Origin: Sphingomonas sp.
GTDB lineage: Bacteria > Pseudomonadota > Alphaproteobacteria > Sphingomonadales > Sphingomonadaceae
Assembly: GCF_026460985.1 (NCBI RefSeq)
Contig: NZ_JAPKNM010000119.1
Location: forward strand, 1-62,571
Direction: 5' to 3'
DNA: 62,571 bases
The stretch's first letter is position 1; each line of letters starts with the position of its first letter. This document shows positions 1-8,828 of this stretch, in pieces. The notes under the pieces are model-generated. The model did not search any database. It was not told the origin of the DNA and saw nothing but the letters and a program-made list of their open reading frames with translations. A program made the position numbers and the translations under genes.

Positions 1-228
1 CTACGCTCCGCTCACCCTCTCCAAGCTGCGCTAGGCAGCAAGCTGTCAAGCTTCGCTATCCTCCCCCCTCAAGGGGGAGGAATGTCGGGAAAGGGCCTAT
101 TTCCAAAACAAGGACAATCGGGGTGGAGGCGTGACCATAGCGTTTGCCCCGCTCTCGTCTCCTCCACCCCGCCCCCACCCCTAGGGGTGGGAAACCGCCT
201 CGCCTGAGAGGCGGAAACCGGCTCGCGC
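1..228. other. Non-coding stretch downstream of dnaA with GC-rich palindromes
   Basis: No gene is visible here. The stretch contains three inverted repeats. One is a CCTCCCCC / GGGGGAGG hairpin at 60-80. The second is a perfect 18-bp palindrome, CCCACCCCTAGGGGTGGG, at 174-191. The third is a 7-bp stem CCGCCTC / GAGGCGG at 195-214 with a 6-nt loop. Read on the minus strand, the third hairpin lies just after the dnaA stop codon and is followed by TTTC, so it could be a weak dnaA terminator. The first two resemble the palindrome at 4011-4036 and look like a dispersed intergenic repeat. Confidence 0.5.
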
Positions 229-1599
229 TCAGCCTTCCAGCGAGCGCATCAGCGCGCGCACCGCGCCGTCGATCTCGACATCCTTGCCGCGCAGTTCCTC
301 GATCCGCTTGACCGCGTGGATCACGGTCGAGTGGTCGCGATTGCCGAATTTGCGTCCGATCTCGGGAAGCGAGCGCGTAGTGAGTCGCTTCGCAAGATAC
401 ATCGCGATCTGGCGCGGGCGCGCGATCGCCACGGCACGACGTTCCGAAATCAGGTCGATCTGCTTGACTTCGAAATGGCTCGAGACCGCGCGCTGGATCT
501 CGTCGATCGTGATCCGCCGCTGCGCGTTGCGCAGCACTTCGCCCAGCGTCGCCACCGCGAAGTCGATCGTGATCGTCTCGTTCGAGAGATTCGCATAAGC
601 GAGCAGGCGGTTGAGCGCGCCTTCGAGCTCGCGGACGTTCGAGGTGATCCGCGCGGCGAGCAGGTCGATCACTTCGTCGGGCATGTCGACCGCGGGCATG
701 TCCTCGAGCTTGCGCGCGACGATCGCGCGGCGCAGCTCGAGCTCGGCGGGCTTGATGTCAGCGACCAGTCCCGAGCCGAGCCGCCCGGCGAGCCGCGGCT
801 CGAAGCCCTCGAGCGCCTGCGGCGCGCGATCGGCCGCGATCACCAGGCGCTTGCCCGACGCCATGAACTCGTTGACCGTGTGGAAGAACTCCTCCTGCGT
901 CGCGTCCTTGCCGCCGATGAACTGGAGGTCATCGATCATCAGCAGATCGACCGAGCGCAGCCGCGTCTTGAACGCGTGCGTGTCCTTGTTGCGCAGCGCC
1001 TGGACGAACTCGAACATGAAGCGCTCGGCAGTGACGTAGATCGCCGTCGCCTGCGGGTTGGCGTCGAGGAACGCCTGGCCCAGCGCATGCATCAGGTGCG
1101 TCTTGCCCTGGCCGGTGCCCGAATGGAGATAGAGCGGGCTGAACTGGGGCAGGCCCGGCTGCGCGACCGCCTTGGCCGCGTTGAACGCGACTCGGTTGGT
1201 CGAATCGACGACGAATCGCTCGAAGGTGAAGCGCGGGTCGAACGCCGGGCGCTCGCCGTGCGGCAGCGGCACGGGCGCGGCTTCGGGTTCGGCCCTGAGC
1301 ACGCGCTGGGGCTCGTCGGCCATCGTCTCGATCGTGACGCTCAGCACATCGGGCAGCACCGCACGGAATTCGAGCAGCAGGCGCTCCGAATAGTGATTCT
1401 TCACCCACTGGGTCATGAATGCGGAGGGCAGACCGAGGCGAATCGCTTCATGGGTCGAGCCGTCGACCAGCACCACTGGCTTCAGCCACTGGTCGAAGAG
1501 ACGCTGGCCAGCCGAGCGCCGCAGGTTGCCACGCACATGGCTCCATGCCTTGCTGACTGCCTCCATGTCATCTCGCTCCAGTGTCTGCACCTGAGTCAC
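229..1599 (-). CDS. dnaA: Chromosomal replication initiator protein DnaA
   Basis: DnaA binds DnaA boxes at oriC, melts the origin and helps load the DnaB helicase. The protein of about 456 residues shows the usual layout: an N-terminal domain ending in a variable linker, an AAA+ domain with Walker A GTGQGKTHLM and Walker B LLMIDDLQF, and a C-terminal DNA-binding domain with the signature DHSTVIHAVKRI. The frame runs up to an ATG at 1617, but the GTG at 1599 is the better start because GGAGGGG lies 9 nt upstream of it. An ATG at 1566 is another option. The gene reads away from rpsT, with an AT-rich leader at about 1790-1920. Confidence 0.97.
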   Translation of the reverse strand: MTQVQTLERDDMEAVSKAWSHVRGNLRRSAGQRLFDQWLKPVVLVDGSTHEAIRLGLPSAFMTQWVKNHYSERLLLEFRAVLPDVLSVTIETMADEPQRVLRAEPEAAPVPLPHGERPAFDPRFTFERFVVDSTNRVAFNAAKAVAQPGLPQFSPLYLHSGTGQGKTHLMHALGQAFLDANPQATAIYVTAERFMFEFVQALRNKDTHAFKTRLRSVDLLMIDDLQFIGGKDATQEEFFHTVNEFMASGKRLVIAADRAPQALEGFEPRLAGRLGSGLVADIKPAELELRRAIVARKLEDMPAVDMPDEVIDLLAARITSNVRELEGALNRLLAYANLSNETITIDFAVATLGEVLRNAQRRITIDEIQRAVSSHFEVKQIDLISERRAVAIARPRQIAMYLAKRLTTRSLPEIGRKFGNRDHSTVIHAVKRIEELRGKDVEIDGAVRALMRSLEG

Positions 1600-1789
1600 A
1601 ACGACGCACCCCTCCATTCGCGGAAACAGACTTTTCCGCGCGCAAACTCGTTACGACCAAAGGCCCCTCGCAGCCGGAATAGCCCCCAGGCTGGCGCGTT
1701 GAGCTCGACTAAACCCGGCATCGAAACGCGAGCCGGAGGACTGTTTTAGGAACCGAAATTCGAGTCGATCAAGGGCCCGGGATGCAAAG

Positions 1790-1920
1790 AAAGTGAAATA
1801 GTTTTGTTGACTCGCCCGAACCCACGGTTTTCCGTGCTGTCACATATTTCCAGTTGATATATCAAATAGTTATCTCAACCTTCATAAAATTGAAGCATGC
1901 GAATCGCGGGATTTCCGCGA
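1790..1920. promoter_or_regulatory. AT-rich leader upstream of dnaA
   Basis: The 420-bp gap between dnaA and rpsT has one clearly AT-rich segment, in contrast to its surroundings. It contains a perfect 12-bp palindrome TTGATATATCAA at 1854-1865 and a small hairpin CACGG-TTTT-CCGTG at 1823-1836. It most likely carries the dnaA promoter, read on the minus strand. No convincing cluster of DnaA boxes (TTATCCACA) was found, so there is no support for calling it oriC. The role is inferred from position and composition. Confidence 0.4.
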
Positions 1921-1970
1921 CTTAACCGGGGCTGGCCCCCAATAGTCGCCAAGCCCTTGCTGCACACGCG

Positions 1971-2000
1971 AAAAACCCCGCCGGATTGCTCCGGCGGGGT
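1971..2000 (-). terminator. Rho-independent terminator of rpsT
   Basis: Just after the rpsT stop, reading the minus strand, there is a perfect 11-bp stem (ACCCCGCCGGA at 1975-1985 with TCCGGCGGGGT at 1990-2000) with a 4-nt loop, followed directly by a run of T residues. This is a textbook intrinsic terminator. Confidence 0.9.
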
Positions 2001-2022
2001 CATCGTTACGGAAATGTGACGT

Positions 2023-2286
2023 TTACGCCAGCGCTTGCAGACGCTTGTTGAGGCGCGAGAACTTCCGGCCGGCGGTGTTCTTGTGCAGCACGCCCTTGGC
2101 GACGCCGCGGGCGAGCTCGGGCTGCGCGGCGGCGAGCGCGGCGGTGGCGGCGGCCTTGTCGCCCGACTCGAGCGCCGACTCGACCTTCTTGATGAAGGTG
2201 CGGATACGGCTCACGCGGTTGCCGTTGATCTCCGCGCGGCGGTCGTTCCGCCGGATACGCTTCTTCGCTTGCGGCGTATTCGCCAT
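2023..2286 (-). CDS. rpsT: 30S ribosomal protein S20
   Basis: S20 binds 16S rRNA early in assembly of the small subunit. The 87-residue length is normal for the family. The sequence begins [17 protein letters not shown], is rich in Lys, Arg and Ala, and ends with the typical helical segment containing [19 protein letters not shown]. It is a single-gene unit with a strong terminator. Its place beside dnaA and mutM is common in sphingomonads. Confidence 0.97.
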   Translation of the reverse strand: MANTPQAKKRIRRNDRRAEINGNRVSRIRTFIKKVESALESGDKAAATAALAAAQPELARGVAKGVLHKNTAGRKFSRLNKRLQALA

Positions 2287-2405
2287 GCCGTCTCGTTCCT
2301 AGCTCGAATTGGGAAGGCGCAGGAACGGGCCCACGCCGGGAAAGGCGAGCCCCTTAACGTCTGAGACGATTCGGGTCAACCGTTACCGCCGCTCATTTCT
2401 GGCCC

Positions 2406-3215
2406 TCATTTCTGGCACCGCGGGCACCAGAAGGTCGAGCGCCCAGAATCGACGCGCCGCTCCACCCTGCCCCCGCAGTCGCACGGCTCGCCCTCGCGGC
2501 CGTAGACGCGCCATTCCTTGGCGAAATAGCCGAGCTCGCCATCGGGCCGCGCATAGTCCCTGAGCGTCGAGCCTCCCGCGCGGATCGCCGCCTCCAGCAC
2601 CTCGCGTACCGTTTCGACCAGCCTGGCCAACCGCACCCTGGCGATCGAGCCCGCCGGGTGAGTCGGCGCGATCCGCGCCAGGTGCAGCGCCTCGCACACA
2701 TAGATATTGCCGAGTCCCGCCACGACGCGCTGGTCGAGCAGCAGCGCCTTTACCGGCGCGATCCGGTCCTCGAACGCCGCGGCCAGATGCGCCGCGTCGA
2801 AGTCCGGCCCCAAAGGCTCGGGGCCGAGCGCCGCGAATGCCGGCCACTGCGCCAGTCCATCGGTCGGTACTAGGTCGAGCGAGCCGAATCGCCGCGCGTC
2901 GTTGAGCGCGAGGCGGTGCTGCGCGGTCTCGAGCACGAAATGATCGTGCTTGCCCAGTTCCTCGGGATCGATCCGCCACCGCCCGGACATGCCGAGATGG
3001 AAGACGAGCGTATCGCCGCGATCGGTGTCGATCAGCCCGTATTTGGCGCGGCGACCGAGCCCGGTCACCCGGGCGCCGGTCAGCCGCTGCCCCAGATCGG
3101 GCGGGAACGGCCGGCGCAGATCGCCGCGCCGCAGCGTCACGCGCTCGATCCGCGCGCCGTCCAGCACGGGCTCGAGGCCACGGACGGTCGTCTCGACTTC
3201 GGGTAATTCGGGCAT
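2406..3215 (-). CDS. mutM: Formamidopyrimidine-DNA glycosylase (Fpg/MutM)
   Basis: The enzyme removes 8-oxoguanine and formamidopyrimidines from DNA and cleaves the abasic site. The 269-residue protein starts MPELPEVETTVRGL, so the catalytic Pro1 (after Met removal) and Glu2 are present. The helix-two-turn-helix region follows, with QRVVAGLGNIYVCEALH near residue 165. The C-terminal zinc finger reads CDCGG ... WCPRCQK, in which the first cysteine pair is C-x-C rather than the C-x2-C seen in many homologues. The gene is divergent from ubiE, with a 45-bp gap. Confidence 0.96.
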   Translation of the reverse strand: MPELPEVETTVRGLEPVLDGARIERVTLRRGDLRRPFPPDLGQRLTGARVTGLGRRAKYGLIDTDRGDTLVFHLGMSGRWRIDPEELGKHDHFVLETAQHRLALNDARRFGSLDLVPTDGLAQWPAFAALGPEPLGPDFDAAHLAAAFEDRIAPVKALLLDQRVVAGLGNIYVCEALHLARIAPTHPAGSIARVRLARLVETVREVLEAAIRAGGSTLRDYARPDGELGYFAKEWRVYGREGEPCDCGGRVERRVDSGRSTFWCPRCQK

Positions 3216-3260
3216 GCCAACCCCCTAGCCGCGCTCCCCTCCCCTCGCTAGAGCGCAGCC

Positions 3261-3992
3261 ATGCCCGACACCGTCTCCTTCGGCTACGAAGACATCGCCC
3301 CCGAGGAAAAGACCGCCCGCGTCGGCGAGGTCTTCTCCAGCGTCGCATCCAAATACGACCTGATGAACGACGCCATGTCGGGCGGCCTGCATCGCCTCTG
3401 GAAGGACCTGTTCGTCCGCCGGGTGAAGCCCCGCGCGGGCGAACATATCCTCGACATGGCCGGCGGTACCGGCGACATCGCCTTCCGCATGGCGCCGTCG
3501 GGCGCGGCGATCACCGTCGCCGACATCAATCCCGAGATGCTCGCCGTCGGGGTGGAGCGCGCGGCGCAGCGCGGGATCGACGGGCTGGTGTGGAGCGAGG
3601 CCAATGCCGAGACGCTCCAATGGCCCGATCGCTTCTTCGACGCCTATACGATCGCCTTCGGTATCCGGAACGTGACCGACATCCCCAAGGCGCTCCGCGA
3701 AGCGCACCGCGTATTGAAGCGCGGCGGCCGCTTCTACGTGCTCGAATTCTCGACGACGCAATGGCCGGGCTTCGCGCAGGTCTATGACGCCTATTCGCAC
3801 CATCTGGTGCCCAAGCTCGGCAAGCTGCTCGCCAACGACGCCGATTCCTATCGCTACCTGATCGAATCGATCCGCCGCTTCCCGCCGATGCCCGAATTCG
3901 AGGCAATGATCCGCGACGCGGGATTCACGCAGACCAGGGTCGAGCCGCTGCTCGGCGGGCTGGTGGCGATTCACAGCGGCTGGAAGATTTGA
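3261..3992 (+). CDS. ubiE: Bifunctional demethylmenaquinone/2-methoxy-6-polyprenyl-benzoquinol methyltransferase UbiE
   Basis: UbiE is the SAM-dependent C-methyltransferase of ubiquinone synthesis, and also of menaquinone synthesis where that exists. The 243-residue protein has the family signatures YDLMNDAMSGGLHRLWKD near residue 33 and the SAM-binding loop LDMAGGTGDIAF near residue 70. It also has the typical AFGIRNVTD and LKRGGRFYVLEFS motifs. It lies just upstream of ubiB, which acts in the same pathway, with a palindrome between them. Confidence 0.96.
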   Translation: MPDTVSFGYEDIAPEEKTARVGEVFSSVASKYDLMNDAMSGGLHRLWKDLFVRRVKPRAGEHILDMAGGTGDIAFRMAPSGAAITVADINPEMLAVGVERAAQRGIDGLVWSEANAETLQWPDRFFDAYTIAFGIRNVTDIPKALREAHRVLKRGGRFYVLEFSTTQWPGFAQVYDAYSHHLVPKLGKLLANDADSYRYLIESIRRFPPMPEFEAMIRDAGFTQTRVEPLLGGLVAIHSGWKI

Positions 3993-4010
3993 TGGGCTGC
4001 GCCGTTCTTA

Positions 4011-4036
4011 AGCCCCTCCCCTTCAGGGGAGGGGCT
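4011..4036. repeat. Perfect 11-bp inverted repeat between ubiE and ubiB
   Basis: AGCCCCTCCCC, a TTCA loop, then GGGGAGGGGCT. It ends 5 nt before the ubiB start codon and touches its ribosome-binding region (AGGAA at about 4037). Similar C-rich/G-rich palindromes occur at 60-80 and 174-191. It is probably a dispersed REP-like intergenic element. In the mRNA the hairpin could also affect ubiB translation. Confidence 0.7.
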
Positions 4037-4041
4037 AGGAA

Positions 4042-5574
4042 GTGACCGCCCCCGCCATCCATCTCTGGCGCCTGCGCAAATGGGGCCGCATCCTCGCGCG
4101 CCACGGTGCGCTCATGGGCATCGAGCGCGATCCCAATACGCCGCGCCCCGTCCGCCGTCTCGCGCGCATCCTTCGCTTTGGCGCGCGTATTCCAGAGGTG
4201 CCGCGCTACGCCGACGCCTTCCAGGCGATCGGCCCCGCCGCGATCAAGCTCGGCCAGACGCTCGCCACGCGTCCCGATCTCGTCGGCGAGGCCGCGGCGA
4301 GCAACCTGCTGCGCCTCCAGGACGCGCTCCCGCCGCTCCCCTTCGCGGTGATCCGCGAGCGGATCGAATCCTCCTATGGCCGCCCGCTAGAGACCTTCTT
4401 CGCCTCGATCGACGAAATCCCGGTCGGCGCCGCCTCGATCGCGCAGGTCCATCGCGCGGTCACCACCGATGGCCGCCAGGTCGCGGTCAAGGTGCTCCGT
4501 CCGGGCATCGAGGCCGAGTTCGCCAAGGCGATCGAGACCTATGAATGGGCCGCCGCGCAGGTCGAGGGCATGGGCGGCGAAGCATCGCGGCTGCGCCCGC
4601 GCCTCGTCATCGAGACCTTCAAGCGCTGGACCGCGCGCGAGCTCGACCTCCGCCGCGAAGCCGCCTCCGCCTCCGAGCTCGCCGAGGGCATGACCGCCGA
4701 GCCCGATTTCTACGTGCCCGAGATCGACTGGCAGCGCACCACCGGCAAGGTACTCACCCTCGAATGGCTCGACGGGATCAAGCTGTCGGACCGCGCCGCG
4801 CTGATCGCCGCCGGGCACGACACGACCGCGCTCGCCGGCAAGCTGATCCGCGCCTTCCTGCGCCAGGCGATCGCCGAGGGCTTCTTCCACGCCGACATGC
4901 ACCAGGGGAACCTCTTCGCGCTCCCCGACGGCCGCATCGCAGCGATCGACTTCGGCATCATGGGCCGGATCGACCGCCGCGCCCGCGTCTGGCTCGCCGA
5001 GATCCTCTACGGGCTGATCACCGGCAACTATAAGCGCGTCGCCGAGATCCATTTCGAGGCGGGATACGTGCCTCCGCACCACAATGTCGCCGAGTTCGCC
5101 ACCGCGCTCCGCGCCGTGGGCGAACCGATGCGCGGGCTGCCGGTCAAGGACATGTCGGTCGGCGCGATGCTCGACGGTCTGTTCAACATCACCCGCGACT
5201 TCGACATGCAGACCCAGCCGCACCTCCTCCTTCTCCAGAAGACGATGGTGATGGTGGAGGGCGTCGCGCGCGGGCTCGATCCCGACATCAACCTGTGGGA
5301 GACTTCGGCCCCGTTCGTGCGCGAATGGATCCGCACCGAATTGGGCCCCGAAGCCGCGGTCGCCGATCGGATCATCACCGACCTGCGCACACTTGCCCGG
5401 CTTCCCCAGCTGATCCGCAACATCGAGCTCCGCTACCCGACCCCGGGCGGCGCACCGCCTGCGCCGCCGCTCCGCGAGATCGAGGTGGTGCGCGTCGGCG
5501 GCGGCTGGCGCTATGCGGCGGTGGCGTTCGCCGCGGCGGCAGCGGGCGCCGCCGCAACGTGGCTCGTCTTCTAG
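4042..5574 (+). CDS. ubiB: Ubiquinone biosynthesis kinase-like protein UbiB
   Basis: UbiB is an atypical ABC1/ADCK-family kinase or ATPase needed for ubiquinone synthesis. The 510-residue protein carries the family motifs: KLGQTLATRPD near residue 71, the Ala-rich loop VGAASIAQVHRA near residue 131, VAVKVLRPG near residue 150, and the kinase-like HADMHQGNLF and AIDFGIMGR near residues 284-312. A C-terminal hydrophobic segment of about 20 residues is probably a membrane anchor, as in other UbiB proteins. The start is a GTG supported by AGGAA upstream. Confidence 0.95.
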   Translation: MTAPAIHLWRLRKWGRILARHGALMGIERDPNTPRPVRRLARILRFGARIPEVPRYADAFQAIGPAAIKLGQTLATRPDLVGEAAASNLLRLQDALPPLPFAVIRERIESSYGRPLETFFASIDEIPVGAASIAQVHRAVTTDGRQVAVKVLRPGIEAEFAKAIETYEWAAAQVEGMGGEASRLRPRLVIETFKRWTARELDLRREAASASELAEGMTAEPDFYVPEIDWQRTTGKVLTLEWLDGIKLSDRAALIAAGHDTTALAGKLIRAFLRQAIAEGFFHADMHQGNLFALPDGRIAAIDFGIMGRIDRRARVWLAEILYGLITGNYKRVAEIHFEAGYVPPHHNVAEFATALRAVGEPMRGLPVKDMSVGAMLDGLFNITRDFDMQTQPHLLLLQKTMVMVEGVARGLDPDINLWETSAPFVREWIRTELGPEAAVADRIITDLRTLARLPQLIRNIELRYPTPGGAPPAPPLREIEVVRVGGGWRYAAVAFAAAAAGAAATWLVF

Positions 5575-5630
5575 TCGCAGGGCCAGCCCTCTCGACACCC
5601 CTGCCGCCGCGCGTGTAGTTCCCCGCCTGC

Positions 5631-6743
5631 ATGGCTCGTTCCGCCACTCTCTGGCTCGCCGCCCCCAGCCGCTTTGCGGCGCTCGGCAGGGCGCGCGCAC
5701 GGCTCGCGATCGGCGTGCTCGTGCTGCTGCTGGTCGCCTGCCTGACCGCGCTCAAGGTGCCCGATCCGGCCGCCGTCTCCACCGGACCGATCGGCCAGTC
5801 CGACCAGACCGACCTGATGGTCTATGAAAAGATCGTCGCGGGCGTGAGGAACGGCGGAGACTATTACATCGTGGCGACCGACGCGCTGCGTGCCGGCGGC
5901 TATCCGCTTCGCCCGTTCTTCACCGTCCGGATGCCGTCGCTGGCGGTGATGCAGGCCGCGCTGCCGCCTTGGGGCCCAACGGCCCTGCTCTATCTGCTGG
6001 CCGCCTATGTCGGCATGGTCTGGGGCCTCCGCCTCGGCGAAGCGCTCCCGCGCACGCTCCCGCGCATCGCCGCGCTGCTGCTCCTGCTCGGCTCGATGCT
6101 CGCCTTTCTCCAGGCCGATCTCGCCGCCTTCCACGAGATCTGGGCCGGGCTGCTGATCGCGCTCTCGCTCGGAATGCGCCGCCCGGGGCGCTGGCTGGAG
6201 CCAGTGGCGTTCGCGCTCGCCGCGATGCTGATACGCGAGACAGCCGCGCTCTACGCGCTCGTCATGCTGGCGCTGGCCTGGCTCGAGGGCGAGCGGCGCG
6301 AGGCGCTGGGCTGGCTCGCCGCGCTCGCCTTGTTCGCCGCCGCGCTCGCCGCGCATGCGCATGCGGTCGCGGGCGTCACCGGCCCGCTCGACCCGGCGTC
6401 GCCCGGCTGGAACGGGCTGCTCGGCTTCGGCTTCTTCGTGAAGGCGCTGAGCCTCGCCACCGCGCTCCAGCTGCTGCCCATGACCGCCGCGGCATTGCTG
6501 GTCGGGCTATGCCTGTTCGGCTGGGCGTCGTGGAACGATCCGCTCGCCCTGCGCATGCTCGTCACCCTCGCGGCCTATGCGGCGCTGATCGGCATCTTCG
6601 CGCGCAGCGACACCTTCTACTGGGCGCTCATGGTGGCGCCTGTGTTCCTCGCTGGCCTCGTCTTCGTCCCCGACGGCCTGCGCGACCTGTTCCGCCCGCC
6701 CCTCGACAGGCGCCGCATCACCGTGACAAGGGTAGCGCGATGA
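5631..6743 (+). CDS. Multi-spanning membrane protein, possibly GT-C-like
   Basis: The product of 370 residues is not assigned to a named family. It has about eight to nine hydrophobic segments. After the first segment comes a long extracytoplasmic loop with QTDLMVYEKI and a conserved-looking GYPLRPFFTVRMP near residue 100. That layout resembles polyprenyl-phosphate-dependent GT-C enzymes, but no catalytic motif was identified. Its stop overlaps the coaBC start by 4 bp (ATGA), so it is translationally coupled to coaBC. It has the same codon usage as its neighbours. Confidence 0.75.
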   Translation: MARSATLWLAAPSRFAALGRARARLAIGVLVLLLVACLTALKVPDPAAVSTGPIGQSDQTDLMVYEKIVAGVRNGGDYYIVATDALRAGGYPLRPFFTVRMPSLAVMQAALPPWGPTALLYLLAAYVGMVWGLRLGEALPRTLPRIAALLLLLGSMLAFLQADLAAFHEIWAGLLIALSLGMRRPGRWLEPVAFALAAMLIRETAALYALVMLALAWLEGERREALGWLAALALFAAALAAHAHAVAGVTGPLDPASPGWNGLLGFGFFVKALSLATALQLLPMTAAALLVGLCLFGWASWNDPLALRMLVTLAAYAALIGIFARSDTFYWALMVAPVFLAGLVFVPDGLRDLFRPPLDRRRITVTRVAR

Positions 6744-7909
6744 AGCGCATCCTGCTGATCGTCGGCGGCGGCATCGCGGCGTACAAGGCCTGCGAGCTGG
6801 TTCGCCTGTGCCGCAAGGCGGGGATCGGCGTGAAGGTCGTGCTGACCGAAGGCGGCAGCCATTTCGTCACTCCGATGACGCTCGCGGCACTGTCCGAGAA
6901 CCAGGTCTACACCACGCTCTGGGACCTCAAGGACGAGGCCGAGATGGGCCACATCCAGTTGAGCCGCGAGGCCGATCTGGTCGTGGTGGCGCCCGCCACG
7001 GCCGACCTGCTCGCGAAGATGGCCGCGGGCCTCGCCGACGATCTCGCGACGACGTTGCTGCTCGCCACCGACAAGCCGGTGCTCGCGGCACCCGCGATGA
7101 ACGTCCGCATGTGGCAGCACGCCGCCACGCGCCGCAACGTCGCGCAGCTTCGCACCGACGGTGTCACGATCCTCGAGCCCGACGAAGGCCCGATGGCCTG
7201 CGGCGAATACGGCCCCGGCCGCCTTCCCGAACCCGATGCGATCCTCGCCGCGATTCAGGCGCATTTCGGCGCGGACCAGCGGCTGAACGGCCGCCACGTC
7301 CTCGTCACCGCCGGCCCCACCCACGAGCCGATCGACCCCGTCCGCTACATCGCCAACCGCTCCTCGGGCCGCCAGGGCTTCGCGATCGCCGAAGCGCTCG
7401 CCCGTCTCGGCGCGCGGGTGACCTTGGTGAGCGGCCCGGTCGCGCTCGCTACCCCCGCGGGCGTCACGCGCGTCGACGTCGAGACCGCGCAGGAGATGGC
7501 CAACTCCGTCGCCGCGGCGCTTCCCGCCGACGCCGCGGTGATGGTCGCCGCGGTGGGCGACTGGCGCGCCGAAACCGCCGACCAGAAGCTCAAGAAGGGC
7601 GAAGCTCCGCCCGCGCTCCAGCTCTCGGAGAATCCCGACATCCTCGCCTTGCTGGCACGCAGCCCGCACCGCCCGCGGCTCGTGGTCGGCTTCGCCGCCG
7701 AGACCGAGCAGGTGATCGAACACGCTACCGCAAAAAGGACTCGCAAGGGCGCGGACTGGATTGTCGCCAACGATGTTTCGGGCGACGTCATGGGGGGTGA
7801 GGCAAACACCATCCACCTCGTCACCGCCGACGGCGTCGAGCATTGGGAGCGCTTGCCCAAAACCGAAGTCGCGCGCCGGCTCGCGGAGCGGATCGCCGAT
7901 GCGCTCTAG
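6740..7909 (+). CDS. coaBC: Bifunctional phosphopantothenoylcysteine decarboxylase / phosphopantothenate-cysteine ligase
   Basis: CoaBC carries out two steps of coenzyme A synthesis: CTP-dependent ligation of cysteine to 4'-phosphopantothenate (CoaB), then FMN-dependent decarboxylation (CoaC). The protein has 389 residues. The N-terminal CoaC part has GGGIAAYKACELVR near residue 9, the His-containing substrate motif, and PAMNVRMW near residue 118. The CoaB part begins near residue 185 and has the hinge VTAGPTHEPIDPVRYIANRSSGRQG and a KLKKGE motif. The ATG at 6740 is chosen because it overlaps the upstream stop and begins exactly at the conserved MKRILLIVGGG. Confidence 0.97.
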   Translation: MKRILLIVGGGIAAYKACELVRLCRKAGIGVKVVLTEGGSHFVTPMTLAALSENQVYTTLWDLKDEAEMGHIQLSREADLVVVAPATADLLAKMAAGLADDLATTLLLATDKPVLAAPAMNVRMWQHAATRRNVAQLRTDGVTILEPDEGPMACGEYGPGRLPEPDAILAAIQAHFGADQRLNGRHVLVTAGPTHEPIDPVRYIANRSSGRQGFAIAEALARLGARVTLVSGPVALATPAGVTRVDVETAQEMANSVAAALPADAAVMVAAVGDWRAETADQKLKKGEAPPALQLSENPDILALLARSPHRPRLVVGFAAETEQVIEHATAKRTRKGADWIVANDVSGDVMGGEANTIHLVTADGVEHWERLPKTEVARRLAERIADAL

Positions 7910-8693
7910 CCTCGCGCTGCTGCCGCTGCTGCTCGCCGCCTGCGCGACCACATCCACCGCGCCGCAGGCCGCGCGCCCCGCCGCCGAGCTCTACGCTCGC
8001 AGCTTCGGCACCGCCCGGCCGGTGACGTTGCTGGTCGTCCTCCACGGCGACGCGCCTGCGACGAATCCCGGCTATCAGTATGATTTCGCCCAGGCCCTCG
8101 CCGCGCGCATTCCCAACTCGCGCGTCGTCGCGCTGCTGCGCCCCGGTTACGAGGATCCGCAGGGCAATCGCTCGCCCGGCGAGCGCGGCCTGACCACCGG
8201 CGACAATTACACACCCGACCGGCTAGACGCCGTCAGCGACTCGCTCCGCCGGCTCCGCGCCCGCTATCCCCGCGCCCGCCTCGTCCTGATCGGTCATTCG
8301 GGCGGTGCGGCGATGGCGGCGGATCTTGCCGGCACCCGGCCCGAGCTCGTCGACGGGCTGCTCCTCGCCGCCTGCCCGTGCAGCCTCCCCGAATGGCGCC
8401 AGCACATGAAGGCGCGCCTTCCCGCGGCGCCGTTCGATCAGCCGGTCCACAGCCTCGATCCGCTCCAGACCGTCGGCGGCGCCCAGCTCGACCTGCGCGC
8501 CGCCCTGGTCGTCGGTGCCGACGATCCGATCACGCCGCCCAGATTCTCGCGCGCTTATGCGGAGGCGCTGGCGCTGCGCGGCATCGCCACCGACTATCGC
8601 GTGATCCCCGGCAAGGGCCATGAGATCCTCGACGATCCCGAGGTGCTGAGCGCCGCCGAGCGCCTCGCCGCCGCGCTCCCGAAGAAGGGCTGA
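7899..8693 (+). CDS. Alpha/beta-hydrolase lipoprotein
   Basis: The product of 264 residues begins with a lipoprotein signal peptide and the lipobox LLLAAC, so it is probably attached to a membrane on the periplasmic side. It has an alpha/beta-hydrolase fold: VVLHGDAP near the oxyanion hole, the nucleophile elbow GHSGGAAMA, an acid residue in VVGADDPITPP, and the catalytic His in PGKGHEIL. The substrate is unknown. The ATG at 7899 overlaps coaBC by 11 bp and gives the signal peptide; the frame extends further upstream without a plausible start. Confidence 0.85.
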   Translation: MRSSLALLPLLLAACATTSTAPQAARPAAELYARSFGTARPVTLLVVLHGDAPATNPGYQYDFAQALAARIPNSRVVALLRPGYEDPQGNRSPGERGLTTGDNYTPDRLDAVSDSLRRLRARYPRARLVLIGHSGGAAMAADLAGTRPELVDGLLLAACPCSLPEWRQHMKARLPAAPFDQPVHSLDPLQTVGGAQLDLRAALVVGADDPITPPRFSRAYAEALALRGIATDYRVIPGKGHEILDDPEVLSAAERLAAALPKKG

Positions 8694-8828
8694 TAACCCC
8701 CACCCCGAGAGACACTTTCTCCTCGGACCGGTCGTCTCCCCGCATATGTCTCACGAGTCGACGCAAAAGCATTGAAGACGTTGCCTGTTCCCCAGGCTGG
8801 TAGCGAAAGCACAAAAGGGGAGACGCTT

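Noticed and set aside
316..1749. Long plus-strand open frame of 477 codons across dnaA
   Set aside because: It is antisense to dnaA, Arg/Asp/Glu-rich in the way GC-rich antisense frames are, and has no ribosome-binding site or recognisable domain.
1790..1920. Chromosomal origin oriC beside dnaA
   Set aside because: The segment is AT-rich, but no cluster of DnaA boxes matching TTATCCACA was found on either strand.
5969..6739. Upstream extension of coaBC
   Set aside because: The frame is open, but this part overlaps the membrane protein gene and its translation is Arg/Ala-rich noise. CoaBC homology begins at the ATG at 6740.
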